Origin: an uncultured Bacilli bacterium
Lineage (GTDB): Bacteria > Bacillota_I > Bacilli_A > RFN20 > CAG-631
DNA length: 64,000 nt
Assembly: GCA_947599835.1 (NCBI GenBank)
Contig: CANQFQ010000006.1
Coordinates: forward strand, 1-64,000
Direction of reading: 5' to 3'
Both the position numbers and the translations under genes were made by a program. The notes beneath the pieces were generated by a model. It was given only the letters and a program-made list of their open reading frames with translations, was not told the DNA's origin and made no database searches. This document shows positions 51,496 through 60,089 of the stretch, piece by piece (within the stretch, counting starts at the first letter, position 1; each line of letters begins with the position of its first letter).

Positions 51496-52535
51496 TATTG
51501 TTCATACACTACATCTAATAAAGGACTATCGATGGATTGGTAGTAAAATTTAGAACCCGTGGGCCCAATAATATTTCGATAAATAGAGAATTCACCATAA
51601 ATATAAAAAGTGTTTTTTAACATTCCAATTTTTGAAAAAATAATACAATATCGAATAGGATTTACTAATAATGTAGCGTTAAATGGAATAAAAAATGGAT
51701 GCATTACATTTCCGCATTGATTATTTTTAGTTTCATAGATGGTTCCTGTATATTTATCTTGATAAAATCGATTCTCATTTGCAATATAAAACCAATTTCC
51801 TTTCCGTTGAACGGGTAATTCAATGTCGACAGAATGACTTGTTGGTCCAATTAAATCCGTATCAGGAAATACGGTATCGTATAATCTTAAGGTTGCAACT
51901 GAAATATCATCAAGATTATAGGCTTCTGAAGTTTTAATGAAAAGGGATAAATTAGAAAATGTGATGTAGCGATTATAATCATTCATAATGGGCTTAATGG
52001 ATGTCGTTGTAACATATTCATAATCATAATTTACCGTTGCTTCAGAAAGTTTATATGCCATTTTAAAATATGAAACTACTGGTGCTTTAAATTGATAGGT
52101 GTTGGTATTTATTGCATTATTTGAGTAACCGACTCTCATGCAACTACTAATCATAATATCGTTCGAAGTCAACACTAATTCAAGCCATTTTATTTTAATT
52201 AAAATTTTTTTGGTAGAATTCCAACTCGTAAAATTTTGATTATAAAACAAGGTATATTTACCAGTTTCTAATTCTTTTCCATTGACTATATTTGTTTGCA
52301 TGAGAGTATTCCCCTCATAAATTTCAAAGGTATAATTCAATAAATGACTTGCGTTCGTAATCGAGTCGAATGAAATTTTTATAGGTTCATAGACTTCAGT
52401 TACAGGAATAGATCCTTGTGCTGAAATAATTGGAAAAGGCAAAGATGAAGCAAGCTTTAAAGGTTTTCTTAGTGTATTAGGAACACTAGGTGAAATAAAA
52501 ATTACGTTTAACCAAATGAAAAATTTAAATAACAT
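51495..52535 (-). CDS. Unrecognised exported protein of the Tad-like operon
   Basis: A 346-residue protein that begins with a hydrophobic N-terminal segment (LFKFFIWLNVIFIS), probably a signal or anchor. The rest is beta-rich with many Thr, Asn and Tyr residues (for example TVNYDYEYVTTTSIKP) and no lipobox or LPxTG. I recognise no family. In this position it may be a tip adhesin or secreted substrate of the Tad-like machine. It overlaps the 124-residue gene by 11 nt and the next gene by one. Confidence 0.6.
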   Translation of the reverse strand: MLFKFFIWLNVIFISPSVPNTLRKPLKLASSLPFPIISAQGSIPVTEVYEPIKISFDSITNASHLLNYTFEIYEGNTLMQTNIVNGKELETGKYTLFYNQNFTSWNSTKKILIKIKWLELVLTSNDIMISSCMRVGYSNNAINTNTYQFKAPVVSYFKMAYKLSEATVNYDYEYVTTTSIKPIMNDYNRYITFSNLSLFIKTSEAYNLDDISVATLRLYDTVFPDTDLIGPTSHSVDIELPVQRKGNWFYIANENRFYQDKYTGTIYETKNNQCGNVMHPFFIPFNATLLVNPIRYCIIFSKIGMLKNTFYIYGEFSIYRNIIGPTGSKFYYQSIDSPLLDVVYEQ

Positions 52536-52899
52536 AGGTTAAAAAAATCGTCATTGCTTTTTTCTTTAAACGATAAAAAGTACTTTTAGAATAAATTCCA
52601 TACCACCATTTTGAATCCGCATTTGTAAAGAATTCGTTTTGTAAAATACGATTGTATTCATAATCAATCATATTTAAAATGTTGTCAATGTAGGTTACAT
52701 AATTTTCACAATAGCTGATATTGATTTGGTTTTGTAGATCTACCATGCTGTAGATGGTTTCTTGTTCTTTAATCATATCAGTTAAGATTGAATGATTCGC
52801 TAATAAAGTTTTAACTCTTAAATACTCATTACCGAATTGTTTTAAACTTGCACATTGAACTTTAAACGAACTTTTTAAAATAGAATCATCAAATATCAT
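52525..52899 (-). CDS. Unrecognised protein with a possible C-terminal helix-turn-helix
   Basis: A 124-residue, mostly helical protein. The end (WWYGIYSKSTFYRLKKKAMTIFL) resembles the recognition helix of sigma-like or ArpU-type phage regulators, where S-x-S-T-x-Y-R-L-K-K is common. That similarity is short and uncertain. It may be the regulator of the Tad-like operon, of which it is the first gene. ATG 52899 lies 7 nt behind AGGAGG. Confidence 0.5.
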   Translation of the reverse strand: MIFDDSILKSSFKVQCASLKQFGNEYLRVKTLLANHSILTDMIKEQETIYSMVDLQNQINISYCENYVTYIDNILNMIDYEYNRILQNEFFTNADSKWWYGIYSKSTFYRLKKKAMTIFLTYVI

Positions 52900-52921
52900 A
52901 ACCATTCCTCCTTTTAGACTA

Positions 52922-52954
52922 ATTATTCCATTTTTTTTGTGCGTATTTTGTCAA
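52922..52954 (-). promoter_or_regulatory. Weak promoter candidate of the Tad-like operon
   Basis: TTGACA (52949-52954, minus strand) is followed by AATAAT (52922-52927) at 21 bp or TGGAAT at 18 bp. The spacing makes it unconvincing, but no better candidate lies in the 230-bp upstream gap. Confidence 0.3.
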
Positions 52955-53031
52955 ACCGTGTCACACGTTGTAAAAAAATGTCCACATTAATACAATAGGC
53001 AATAAATAAAAAAAAGACTTAAAAAAATAAA

Positions 53032-53108
53032 AAAAACTAAGAATAACCATATGAACTGCCATTTTTAAACAAAATGATTTCAGTTCATGATGTAGGTTCT
53101 TAGTTTTT
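53032..53108 (-). terminator. Large composite hairpin after the DUF2188 gene
   Basis: Twelve bases (AAAAACTAAGAA) pair with TTCTTAGTTTTT. Inside this, CC pairs with GG and ATGAACTG pairs with CAGTTCAT, around a 22-nt loop. A second small hairpin (ATGGTT/AACCAT, 53109-53127) adjoins it. It probably terminates the DUF2188 transcript and shields the Tad-like operon. Confidence 0.6.
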
Positions 53109-53126
53109 ATGGTTATACAACAACCA

Positions 53127-53420
53127 TTATTTTCTTGAAGATTTTTGTTTTCTTGATGTCGATGGATTGGATTTACTTCTAGATCTTGAGGTACGTGCTG
53201 TAGAATTTCTAGGATCATTTCCATATGAAGTAGCAAGTCTAATTTTTCCATCTTTTCCATGAATTAAGAATTCACTAGAGGTTTCCATGGCCAATTTACG
53301 TCCATATTTCATGGCTTCTTTTTGCGTATCATAATTGCCTTTTGACTTGCTAGAATCCCCATTGACAACATGCCATTTACCATCTGTTTTATGGTAGGTT
53401 ACATGTACTGTACGTTTCAT
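53127..53420 (-). CDS. DUF2188 domain protein
   Basis: A 97-residue small basic protein. The N-terminal 60 residues (VTYHKTDGKWHVVNGDSSKS, EAMKYGRKLAMETSSEFLIHGKDGKIR) are the DUF2188 pattern, found in many Bacilli, with unknown function. The last 25 residues are rich in Ser and Arg/Lys (TSRSRSKSNPSTSRKQKSSRK-like), which suggests nucleic-acid or wall binding. It is a single-gene unit with an AAGGAAAC-type ribosome binding site. Confidence 0.75.
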   Translation of the reverse strand: MKRTVHVTYHKTDGKWHVVNGDSSKSKGNYDTQKEAMKYGRKLAMETSSEFLIHGKDGKIRLATSYGNDPRNSTARTSRSRSKSNPSTSRKQKSSRK

Positions 53421-53548
53421 AATTATCAGTTTCCTTTCTTTTTTCTACCTAGTTATATTTTTATTTAAAAAAAGAAAATTATTCTTAAATAGTCAAAAAA
53501 TTGCAATTTTTACCATTTTTTTCATATATATAAGATAGGTGAAAAAGA

Positions 53549-54223
53549 ATGAAAGTTTTAATTTATAATGAAGATACAAATAAAATGGAATCCTATAATC
53601 GTTCATTAGGTTCTCCAATGCCTTATATAAAAAATAGATATTTAACATTAAAGGAATTTAAAGGAAGCACTAAAAGTCAAATTTTATGGTCCACAAAAAG
53701 AACGATGGAGGCCTTTAATAAAACAAGAGAAAGATGGCGTAAACCGATTTATGTTGGATATGCATTTAAAAGAATTTTTGAAGGTGGTCATTCAGGACAA
53801 AGTCAGCATTATGTGGGTGTTTCCTTTGATACTGCCCAAAATTTAAGTGTAAAACAACGAACAGAATTATATAATTTGGCAAAAAAATTAAAAGTATGGG
53901 TATATGTTGAACCATTGAGGTTAACTCCTCGGTGGTTGCATTTTGATAAAAGGGCTACGCCAAGCGCATGTTCAGCAGGATATCCTGCATTAAAAATGAA
54001 TTCGAAAGGGAATTATGTTTTAGTTTTACAAGATGCACTAAATACTTTAAATTATAATACTGGTGGATTAGATGGAATTTATGGTCAACAAACCAATCGT
54101 GCAGTACAAGCATTTCAATCACGATACAATATTTCAGAAAATGGAGTCCAATGTAAAACTTGGCAAAAATTATCTTCCCTTGTTGTTGGAAAAGGAAAAA
54201 GTAATAAAAATGAGTATTATTAA
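53549..54223 (+). CDS. M15-type peptidase with peptidoglycan-binding domain
   Basis: A 224-residue protein. The catalytic part has the M15A zinc motif SQHYVGVSFD (S85, H87, D94) and the third ligand in WLHFD (H131). A peptidoglycan-binding type 1 domain spans about 147-212 (LQDALNTLNYNTGGLDGIYGQQTNRAVQAFQ). Members trim peptidoglycan peptides. No signal peptide is seen, so it may act in spores or after lysis, or export is unusual. AGGTGA precedes the ATG. Confidence 0.75.
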   Translation: MKVLIYNEDTNKMESYNRSLGSPMPYIKNRYLTLKEFKGSTKSQILWSTKRTMEAFNKTRERWRKPIYVGYAFKRIFEGGHSGQSQHYVGVSFDTAQNLSVKQRTELYNLAKKLKVWVYVEPLRLTPRWLHFDKRATPSACSAGYPALKMNSKGNYVLVLQDALNTLNYNTGGLDGIYGQQTNRAVQAFQSRYNISENGVQCKTWQKLSSLVVGKGKSNKNEYY

Positions 54224-54256
54224 TAAAAAAGGATTGAACCCATGAATTCAATCCTT
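54224..54256 (-). terminator. Terminator of typA
   Basis: A 10-bp stem, AAGGATTGAA with TTCAATCCTT, is followed on the minus strand by TTTTTTATTA. It sits between convergent genes. Confidence 0.85.
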
Positions 54257-54308
54257 GAATAAAATGTTAGTTAACATTGCTATTACGTTTCATTTCTATT
54301 TTTGCTTT

Positions 54309-56129
54309 TTATTCTTCGTTATTACGAAGTGCCAGTCTTCGATCTAATTTCGTTAAATAACGTTTTCTTAATCGAATTGCAGTCGGAGTAATTTCAACAA
54401 GTTCATCATCTTCAATAAATTCTAATGCTTCTTCAAGTGTCATAATGCGACATGGACGTACAGTCGCAGACATATCTGTAGCTGTACTTCTAACATTAGA
54501 TTGGTTCTTAGATTTTATTGGATTGACCGTTAAATCATTACTTAATTTATGAATTCCAACGATTTGTCCTTCATAAACTTCTTGACTAGGAGGGACTAAT
54601 AAAGTGCCACGTTCTTCTAAAAATTGTAATGCATATGCCATTGTTGTTCCTGTTTCAGATGAAATTAAAACACCATTAGTTCTTCGTGGTAATTCTCCAA
54701 GATATGGAGCATAACCCGCAAAAGTAGTAATAATTGTTCCTTCTCCATGCGTTTCATTCGTAAATTCATTGCGATAACCGATTAAACTTCTTGTGGCTAA
54801 TAAATAAGTAATTTTAGTATAGCCATCCGTGGTTTCCATATCTTCCATGACGCCTTTGCGCAAATTAAATGCTTGAATGACTCTGCCACTATATTTATCG
54901 AGGACATTCACGATTACGCGTTGCATAGGTTCATAGAGAACACCATTTTCTTCATGTAAAATGACTTGTGGGCGCGACACAGCAAATTCATAACCCTCTC
55001 TACGCATTTGTTCAATTAATATAGATAAATGAAGTTCACCACGACCCGAAACTTTAAAACTATCCGTGGTAGGATTTTCTTCAACTCTTAAGCCAACATT
55101 GACTTCCAATTCTTTCATTAAACGCGCTTTGATTTGTAATGATGTTAGAAATTTTCCGCTTTGACCGGCAAATGGCGATGTGTTTACACAAAAATTCATC
55201 GATAATGTAGGCTCTTCAATTTTAATGAGTTCTAGGGGCTGTGGATTATTTACATCAGAAATAGTTTCCCCAATAGATATTTCACTAATGCCTGAAATTA
55301 CCGCAATATCACCACTATGTATTTCATCCACAGGGATTCGCTTTAATCCTTTATAAACGTAAATTCTTGAAATTTTTGCTTTTACAATCGAGCCATCGGA
55401 TTTACAATAAGAAACTTCTTGATTTGCTTTTAATGTTCCTTGAAAAACACGACCAATACCTAGACGACCAATATAATCATCATAGGCTAAAGTTGAAATT
55501 TGCATTTGTAAAGGTAAGTTATTTTTAGAAATATCATAGATTGCTGTATGATTTAATAAAGTTTCAAATAGAGGTTGTAAATCTTTGCTATCATCTTCGG
55601 GATTGTATTTAGCAATCCCGTATTTAGCTATTCCGTATAAAATTGGAAAATCTAATTGTTCATCAGTTGCATGCAAATTGTCGAATAATTCAAAGACTTC
55701 GTCGACCACTTCGGAGCATCTAGCATCTTTTTTATCAATTTTATTAATAAACAAGATGGGTTTTAACCCCATTTCTAAAGCTTTAGATAAAACAAATCTC
55801 GTTTGAGGCATAGGTCCTTCGCTAGAATCAACCAATAAAATGACAGTATCGACAGTACGAATAATTCTTTCAATTTCACTTGCAAAATCTGCATGTCCTG
55901 GAGTATCAACAATATTAATTTTTATATCCTTATATTGAATGGAACAATTTTTAGAATAAATGGTAATTCCTCTTTCACGTTCTAATTCATTATTATCCAT
56001 GACACAATCGACAACTTCTTCATTTGCCCGAAAAACGCCACTTTGTCTTAAAAATGCATCGACTAATGTAGATTTACCCGCATCGACATGAGCAATTACC
56101 GCTATATTTAATATTTTTAAATCAGCCAT
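54309..56129 (-). CDS. typA: Translational GTPase TypA/BipA
   Basis: TypA is a ribosome-binding GTPase involved in 50S assembly at low temperature and in stress. It has 606 residues: G1 AHVDAGKSTL, RGITIYSKN, DTPGHADF, NKIDKKDAR, then domains II, III, V and the unique C-terminal domain (GTMAYALQFLEERGTLLVPP). ATG 56129 follows AGGAGATG; a longer ATG start at 56138 lies within the site. It is 12 nt downstream of the sugar transporter gene. Confidence 0.96.
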   Translation of the reverse strand: MADLKILNIAVIAHVDAGKSTLVDAFLRQSGVFRANEEVVDCVMDNNELERERGITIYSKNCSIQYKDIKINIVDTPGHADFASEIERIIRTVDTVILLVDSSEGPMPQTRFVLSKALEMGLKPILFINKIDKKDARCSEVVDEVFELFDNLHATDEQLDFPILYGIAKYGIAKYNPEDDSKDLQPLFETLLNHTAIYDISKNNLPLQMQISTLAYDDYIGRLGIGRVFQGTLKANQEVSYCKSDGSIVKAKISRIYVYKGLKRIPVDEIHSGDIAVISGISEISIGETISDVNNPQPLELIKIEEPTLSMNFCVNTSPFAGQSGKFLTSLQIKARLMKELEVNVGLRVEENPTTDSFKVSGRGELHLSILIEQMRREGYEFAVSRPQVILHEENGVLYEPMQRVIVNVLDKYSGRVIQAFNLRKGVMEDMETTDGYTKITYLLATRSLIGYRNEFTNETHGEGTIITTFAGYAPYLGELPRRTNGVLISSETGTTMAYALQFLEERGTLLVPPSQEVYEGQIVGIHKLSNDLTVNPIKSKNQSNVRSTATDMSATVRPCRIMTLEEALEFIEDDELVEITPTAIRLRKRYLTKLDRRLALRNNEE

Positions 56130-56141
56130 AAAAAACATCTC

Positions 56142-57590
56142 CTAAGAATTACTTTGTCTTTTTTTATTTTCAGCATCTTTTTTTCTTATTTCTAATTCTA
56201 ATTTAATTTGATTGAAACGTTCTCGATTTAAATTTGCTCGAATACCAAAAATAATTGAAAGTAAAAATAAGACGCTTGGTAATACGGCAATCACATAACG
56301 AATCGCAATTAAAGAAGAGGCAGAAGTTTGAGCTACCCAAGCACCACCATAACTTTCTTGATAACCAAATAATCCCAATATAAAGGAAACTAATGCGACA
56401 GAAATGCCGGATGCTGTTTTATACATAAATTGAACCACGCCATAATAAGCTCCTTCACGGCGAACATGATTAACATATTCATCCACTTCAATTACATCTG
56501 GAACACTAGAATATGGAAGAATTTGAATGGCACTCATACCAAAACCGACAGCAACGACGACCACGCCTAATCCAATAAAGGCCTCTGTTTTATTTGTCCC
56601 ATCAAATTTTGGAATAAATAAACAACATAGCAAAGAAATCACAATCCAAATAATGGCTATAATATAGACTTTTACTTTATTGTATTTTTCAGATAATTTA
56701 ACCCAAATGGCAGCAGTTGCAATGGCCACAACTAAAGGAATGGCAATAAATATCATAGATACTAAAGAATCCCCCATGGCGCCAAAATTTAAAGAGTCAT
56801 TTACAAAGAATAAAAAGACGGCCATGATAATGTCAAAACCAACCATGGACAACAAATAATACATCATCGTATTGCGGAATTCTTTTAATTTAAAAAATTC
56901 TTTGATCGTTGTAAAAAATGGTTTCGAATAAGTTGCATCACTGTCATAACGTTCTTTAACATTTAAGGCAGAAATAATCATAATGATAGCAGCAAGTATG
57001 CCAAAAATCGCAGCGCCTACTGTATATCCCCATTTTACACTATTGAATGCTTGAGCTAAAATACTTCCTTCACCTTCAGATAATAAAGAGAATAATGCAG
57101 CACCAAGAATCATTCCGATGTTTGCGAGAATAATTCGAATACCATTTAAGGAAGTTCTTTCATCATAATCTTGTGTCATATTAGCTGTTAAAGCATTATA
57201 TGGAACGTAAACGACAGTCCAAATGGTATTAAATAACATATAAACAAATGTAAAGTATATAAATCTAATAAAATCACTCGTTGCGGCATTAAATGGAGAA
57301 ATCCATAATAAAATAAATAATAACCCATATGGAATTGCACCAAACAACATATAAACCCTACGTTTGCCAAATTTTGAATTTGTTTTATCCGATATAATTC
57401 CCATAAAATAATCAGTTAAAGCATCCCAAAACTTTGAAATGATAAATACTAAACTTGCTAGATAAGGCTTTAATCCAGCAACGCTAATCATATAATAAAG
57501 TAAATAAAAATTAATGGCAGCAAAAATGATGTTACAGGATAAGTCGCCTAATCCATAACAAAATTTTTCTTTTTTTGATAAACGATTCAT
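56142..57590 (-). CDS. GPH-family sugar:cation symporter (MFS)
   Basis: A 482-residue transporter with 12 predicted helices of the glycoside-pentoside-hexuronide family. Family landmarks include the start KEKFCYGLGDLSCNIIF, FWDALTDYFMGIISDKTNSKFGKRR and YVPYNALTANMTQDYDERTSLNGIR. Members import di- or oligosaccharides or sugar acids with Na+ or H+. No glycosidase or regulator lies next to it, so the substrate is open. Upstream gene of typA. Confidence 0.88.
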   Translation of the reverse strand: MNRLSKKEKFCYGLGDLSCNIIFAAINFYLLYYMISVAGLKPYLASLVFIISKFWDALTDYFMGIISDKTNSKFGKRRVYMLFGAIPYGLLFILLWISPFNAATSDFIRFIYFTFVYMLFNTIWTVVYVPYNALTANMTQDYDERTSLNGIRIILANIGMILGAALFSLLSEGEGSILAQAFNSVKWGYTVGAAIFGILAAIIMIISALNVKERYDSDATYSKPFFTTIKEFFKLKEFRNTMMYYLLSMVGFDIIMAVFLFFVNDSLNFGAMGDSLVSMIFIAIPLVVAIATAAIWVKLSEKYNKVKVYIIAIIWIVISLLCCLFIPKFDGTNKTEAFIGLGVVVVAVGFGMSAIQILPYSSVPDVIEVDEYVNHVRREGAYYGVVQFMYKTASGISVALVSFILGLFGYQESYGGAWVAQTSASSLIAIRYVIAVLPSVLFLLSIIFGIRANLNRERFNQIKLELEIRKKDAENKKRQSNS

Positions 57591-57717
57591 AGAGTCATCT
57601 CCTATAATTTAACGCTAGCATTATAGCACGTTAAAAAAAACAATTCAAATAGAGTAGTATTATAAGTAGAAAAATCAAAGGGCATATGATATGATATTAA
57701 TAGGGTAGGATTAAAGA

Positions 57718-58548
57718 ATGCAAAATAAAGAAAAAAAAGAAAAGGCAAAAAAACCTTCAATATTCTTTCGAATAGGACAAGTTTTTGTAAAATTATTTAC
57801 GACAAAATATCAAATTCAATCTTTAGAAGAATTGAAAACCGATGGCATACGTATTATTTGTACGAACCATGCACAAATGGGCGGACCTCTTGCTTATCAA
57901 CTTTATTATCCATATAAAAAAAAGATTTGGTGTATCAGTGATGTATTTAGTCGTAAAACTTTTCCACAATATGCAATGAAAGAATTTTGGCCTAATAAGC
58001 AAAATAGCAAATGGTATAAAATGAACTCCCATCTTTTAGCCCCCTTGGCCTCTTTTGTATTCAAAAATGCCGATGTGATTCCGGTTTATCGTGATCATCG
58101 TTTTTTAACAACCATTCGTCAGACGACAAAATGTTTAGATGAAGGATATGATATTATTATCATGCCTGAAAAACATGAAAAATATAATTTAGTGGTTAAT
58201 GAGTATGAAGAAAATTTTGTTAGTGTGGCTAAACTTTATTCTCAAAAAACGCAAAAAAAAGTTTATTTTTATCCTAGTTATGTTGCACCAAATTGTAAAA
58301 AAGTTTTGATTGGTCACCCGATTGAATATAATCCTAATAATGATTTTGATGTTGAAAAAAAACGGATTTGTGCTTATTTAAAAGAAAACACAACCGATTT
58401 AGCTCATTTATTACCTTCACATATAGTTGTTCAATATGTGAAAGAGCCTCATAGCAAACCTTGGGTCTATCAAAAAAGTGATAAGAATACCAGTGCTGAA
58501 AATCAAAAAATGTTTGTGACATTAACAAAGAAAAAAACTCGCAAATAA
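57718..58548 (+). CDS. PlsC-like acyltransferase, divergent
   Basis: A 276-residue protein with the layout of lysophosphatidic acid acyltransferases. The usual H-x4-D active site appears as NHAQMGG, with His51 but Gly at the Asp position. The next block is VIPVYRDHRF and the third is IIIMPEKHEKYN in place of FPEGTRS. It has no clear membrane helix and a basic N-terminus. With the catalytic Asp absent it may be inactive or use another residue. Confidence 0.55.
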   Translation: MQNKEKKEKAKKPSIFFRIGQVFVKLFTTKYQIQSLEELKTDGIRIICTNHAQMGGPLAYQLYYPYKKKIWCISDVFSRKTFPQYAMKEFWPNKQNSKWYKMNSHLLAPLASFVFKNADVIPVYRDHRFLTTIRQTTKCLDEGYDIIIMPEKHEKYNLVVNEYEENFVSVAKLYSQKTQKKVYFYPSYVAPNCKKVLIGHPIEYNPNNDFDVEKKRICAYLKENTTDLAHLLPSHIVVQYVKEPHSKPWVYQKSDKNTSAENQKMFVTLTKKKTRK

Positions 58549-58862
58549 CACGAATTTATCGATAAAATTTTAAATTTTGCAAGGACATTATGACTTAGAT
58601 TTGTTCTTGTCATTGTGGATGTTGTGCCCATCTTGATGATTTTATCGAATCTTGTTTTTATATTCATCTAGCATGCATCATCGATTTGCTTCAAAAATAG
58701 CAAATTTGAAATGAATGATAATTAAAAAAGGTATGAAAGAATTCCATTTTGTAATCAAATGAATCAAGAATTTGTGATGTGTGATTTTAATAAAAAAAGA
58801 ACATTTTAAAATGAAAATGTTCTTGAAAATAATATGAATTATACTGATTTTATCGAGAATTA
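58549..58862. other. 314-bp gap between the PlsC-like gene and galE
   Basis: It contains the galE terminator near its right end and otherwise no gene. A plus-strand stretch at about 58592-58693 reads as a Cys-rich peptide segment (ICSCHCGCCAHLDDFIESC) but follows a stop and has no start; it may be a decayed gene. Confidence 0.5.
58790..58824 (-). terminator. Terminator of galE
   Basis: AAGAACATTTT pairs with AAAATGTTCTT around a 6-nt loop (11 bp). On the minus strand it is followed by TTTTTTT. Confidence 0.85.
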
Positions 58863-59873
58863 TTATTCATAACCTTTAGGATTTTTCTTTTGCCAATTCC
58901 AAGCATCACGTGCCATATCATTTAAATTATATTTTGCTTTAAAGCCAATTTCTTGATAAGCCTTTGTAGGATCGGCATAGCAAGTTGCGATATCTCCAGG
59001 TCTACGCGCAACAATTTGGTAGGGGATATCAAAGCCAACGACTTTTGAAAATGCATGAATAATTTCTAACACACTATAACCCGTTCCAGTTCCCAAATTA
59101 TAAATAACTAAACCACAGTTTGTTTTTAATTTATTTAGGGCAAGCACATGGCCTCTAGCCAAGTCACAAACGTGAATATAATCACGAATGCCTGTACCAT
59201 CTTTGGTAGGATAATCATTTCCGTTGACTTTTAAGTAGGGTAACTTTTTGATAGCAACTTGAGTGACATATGGAACTAAATTGTTAGGAATTCCGTTAGG
59301 ATCTTCACCAATTAATCCAGAAGGATGCGCACCAATAGGGTTAAAGTATCTTAAAATTGCGATATTAAATGTCGGATTGCAAGTATAAAAATCTTGTAAA
59401 ATAGATTCAATAAATAGTTTTGTTCGGCCATAGGGATTTGTTGCGCTTAATGGTGAATCTTCAGTAATTGGTAAAGTTTGCGGATTACCATAAACCGTTG
59501 CACTAGAGCTAAAAACAAAATTTTTAACATGATATTTTTTTGCTAATTCTAATAAAACTAATGTACTATTAATGTTATTTGCATAATATTGTAAAGGTAT
59601 TTTAACAGATTCTGGGACCGATTTTAAACCGGCAAAATGAATGATTCCATCGAATTTTTCTTCTTTAAATATTTGCTCCATTCCATTATAGTTGCAAACA
59701 TCCATTTGATAAAAAGGAATTTTTGTTTCAGTAATTTGTTCAATGCGCTTAACTGCTTCATATTTCGCATTGGATAAATTATCTACAATTACGATTTCAT
59801 CATTGGCTTGAATTAATTCTATGCAAGTATGTGTACCAATATAGCCGGCACCGCCTGTAACTAAAATTTTCAT
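58863..59873 (-). CDS. galE: UDP-glucose 4-epimerase
   Basis: GalE interconverts UDP-glucose and UDP-galactose with bound NAD. It has 336 residues in an extended short-chain dehydrogenase fold. The nucleotide motif is GGAGYIGTHT, the catalytic Ser/Tyr/Lys are in SSSATVYG and YGRTKLFIE, and YFNPIGAHPSG follows. It is a single-gene unit with its own terminator. No galK or galT is nearby, so it more likely serves cell-surface polysaccharide supply. Confidence 0.95.
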   Translation of the reverse strand: MKILVTGGAGYIGTHTCIELIQANDEIVIVDNLSNAKYEAVKRIEQITETKIPFYQMDVCNYNGMEQIFKEEKFDGIIHFAGLKSVPESVKIPLQYYANNINSTLVLLELAKKYHVKNFVFSSSATVYGNPQTLPITEDSPLSATNPYGRTKLFIESILQDFYTCNPTFNIAILRYFNPIGAHPSGLIGEDPNGIPNNLVPYVTQVAIKKLPYLKVNGNDYPTKDGTGIRDYIHVCDLARGHVLALNKLKTNCGLVIYNLGTGTGYSVLEIIHAFSKVVGFDIPYQIVARRPGDIATCYADPTKAYQEIGFKAKYNLNDMARDAWNWQKKNPKGYE

Positions 59874-60089
59874 GAAATCACCACTTTCATTGATAATGTA
59901 AATTATATACTAAAACAATGCAAAAAAGAATATAAATTTATTGTTTTTATAGAAACATTGCGGTTGTCTAAGCGAATTTTGTATTGATTAGATTTACTTT
60001 TTCATAAAAAAGTAATTAATTTGATAATTCTGTAGTATTTTTAAAAAAAATATTATATAATAATATTTTGTTAGGACAGAGGTGTTATT

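Noticed and set aside
52961-53260. Minus-strand reading frame with a hydrophobic end overlapping DUF2188
   Set aside because: It is an out-of-frame reading of the DUF2188 gene and the hairpin; its composition is not protein-like and it has no ribosome binding site.
53502-53530. Sigma-E promoter for the M15-type peptidase gene
   Set aside because: CATATATA is at the right distance from AGGTGA, but the -35 matches only about half of the consensus.
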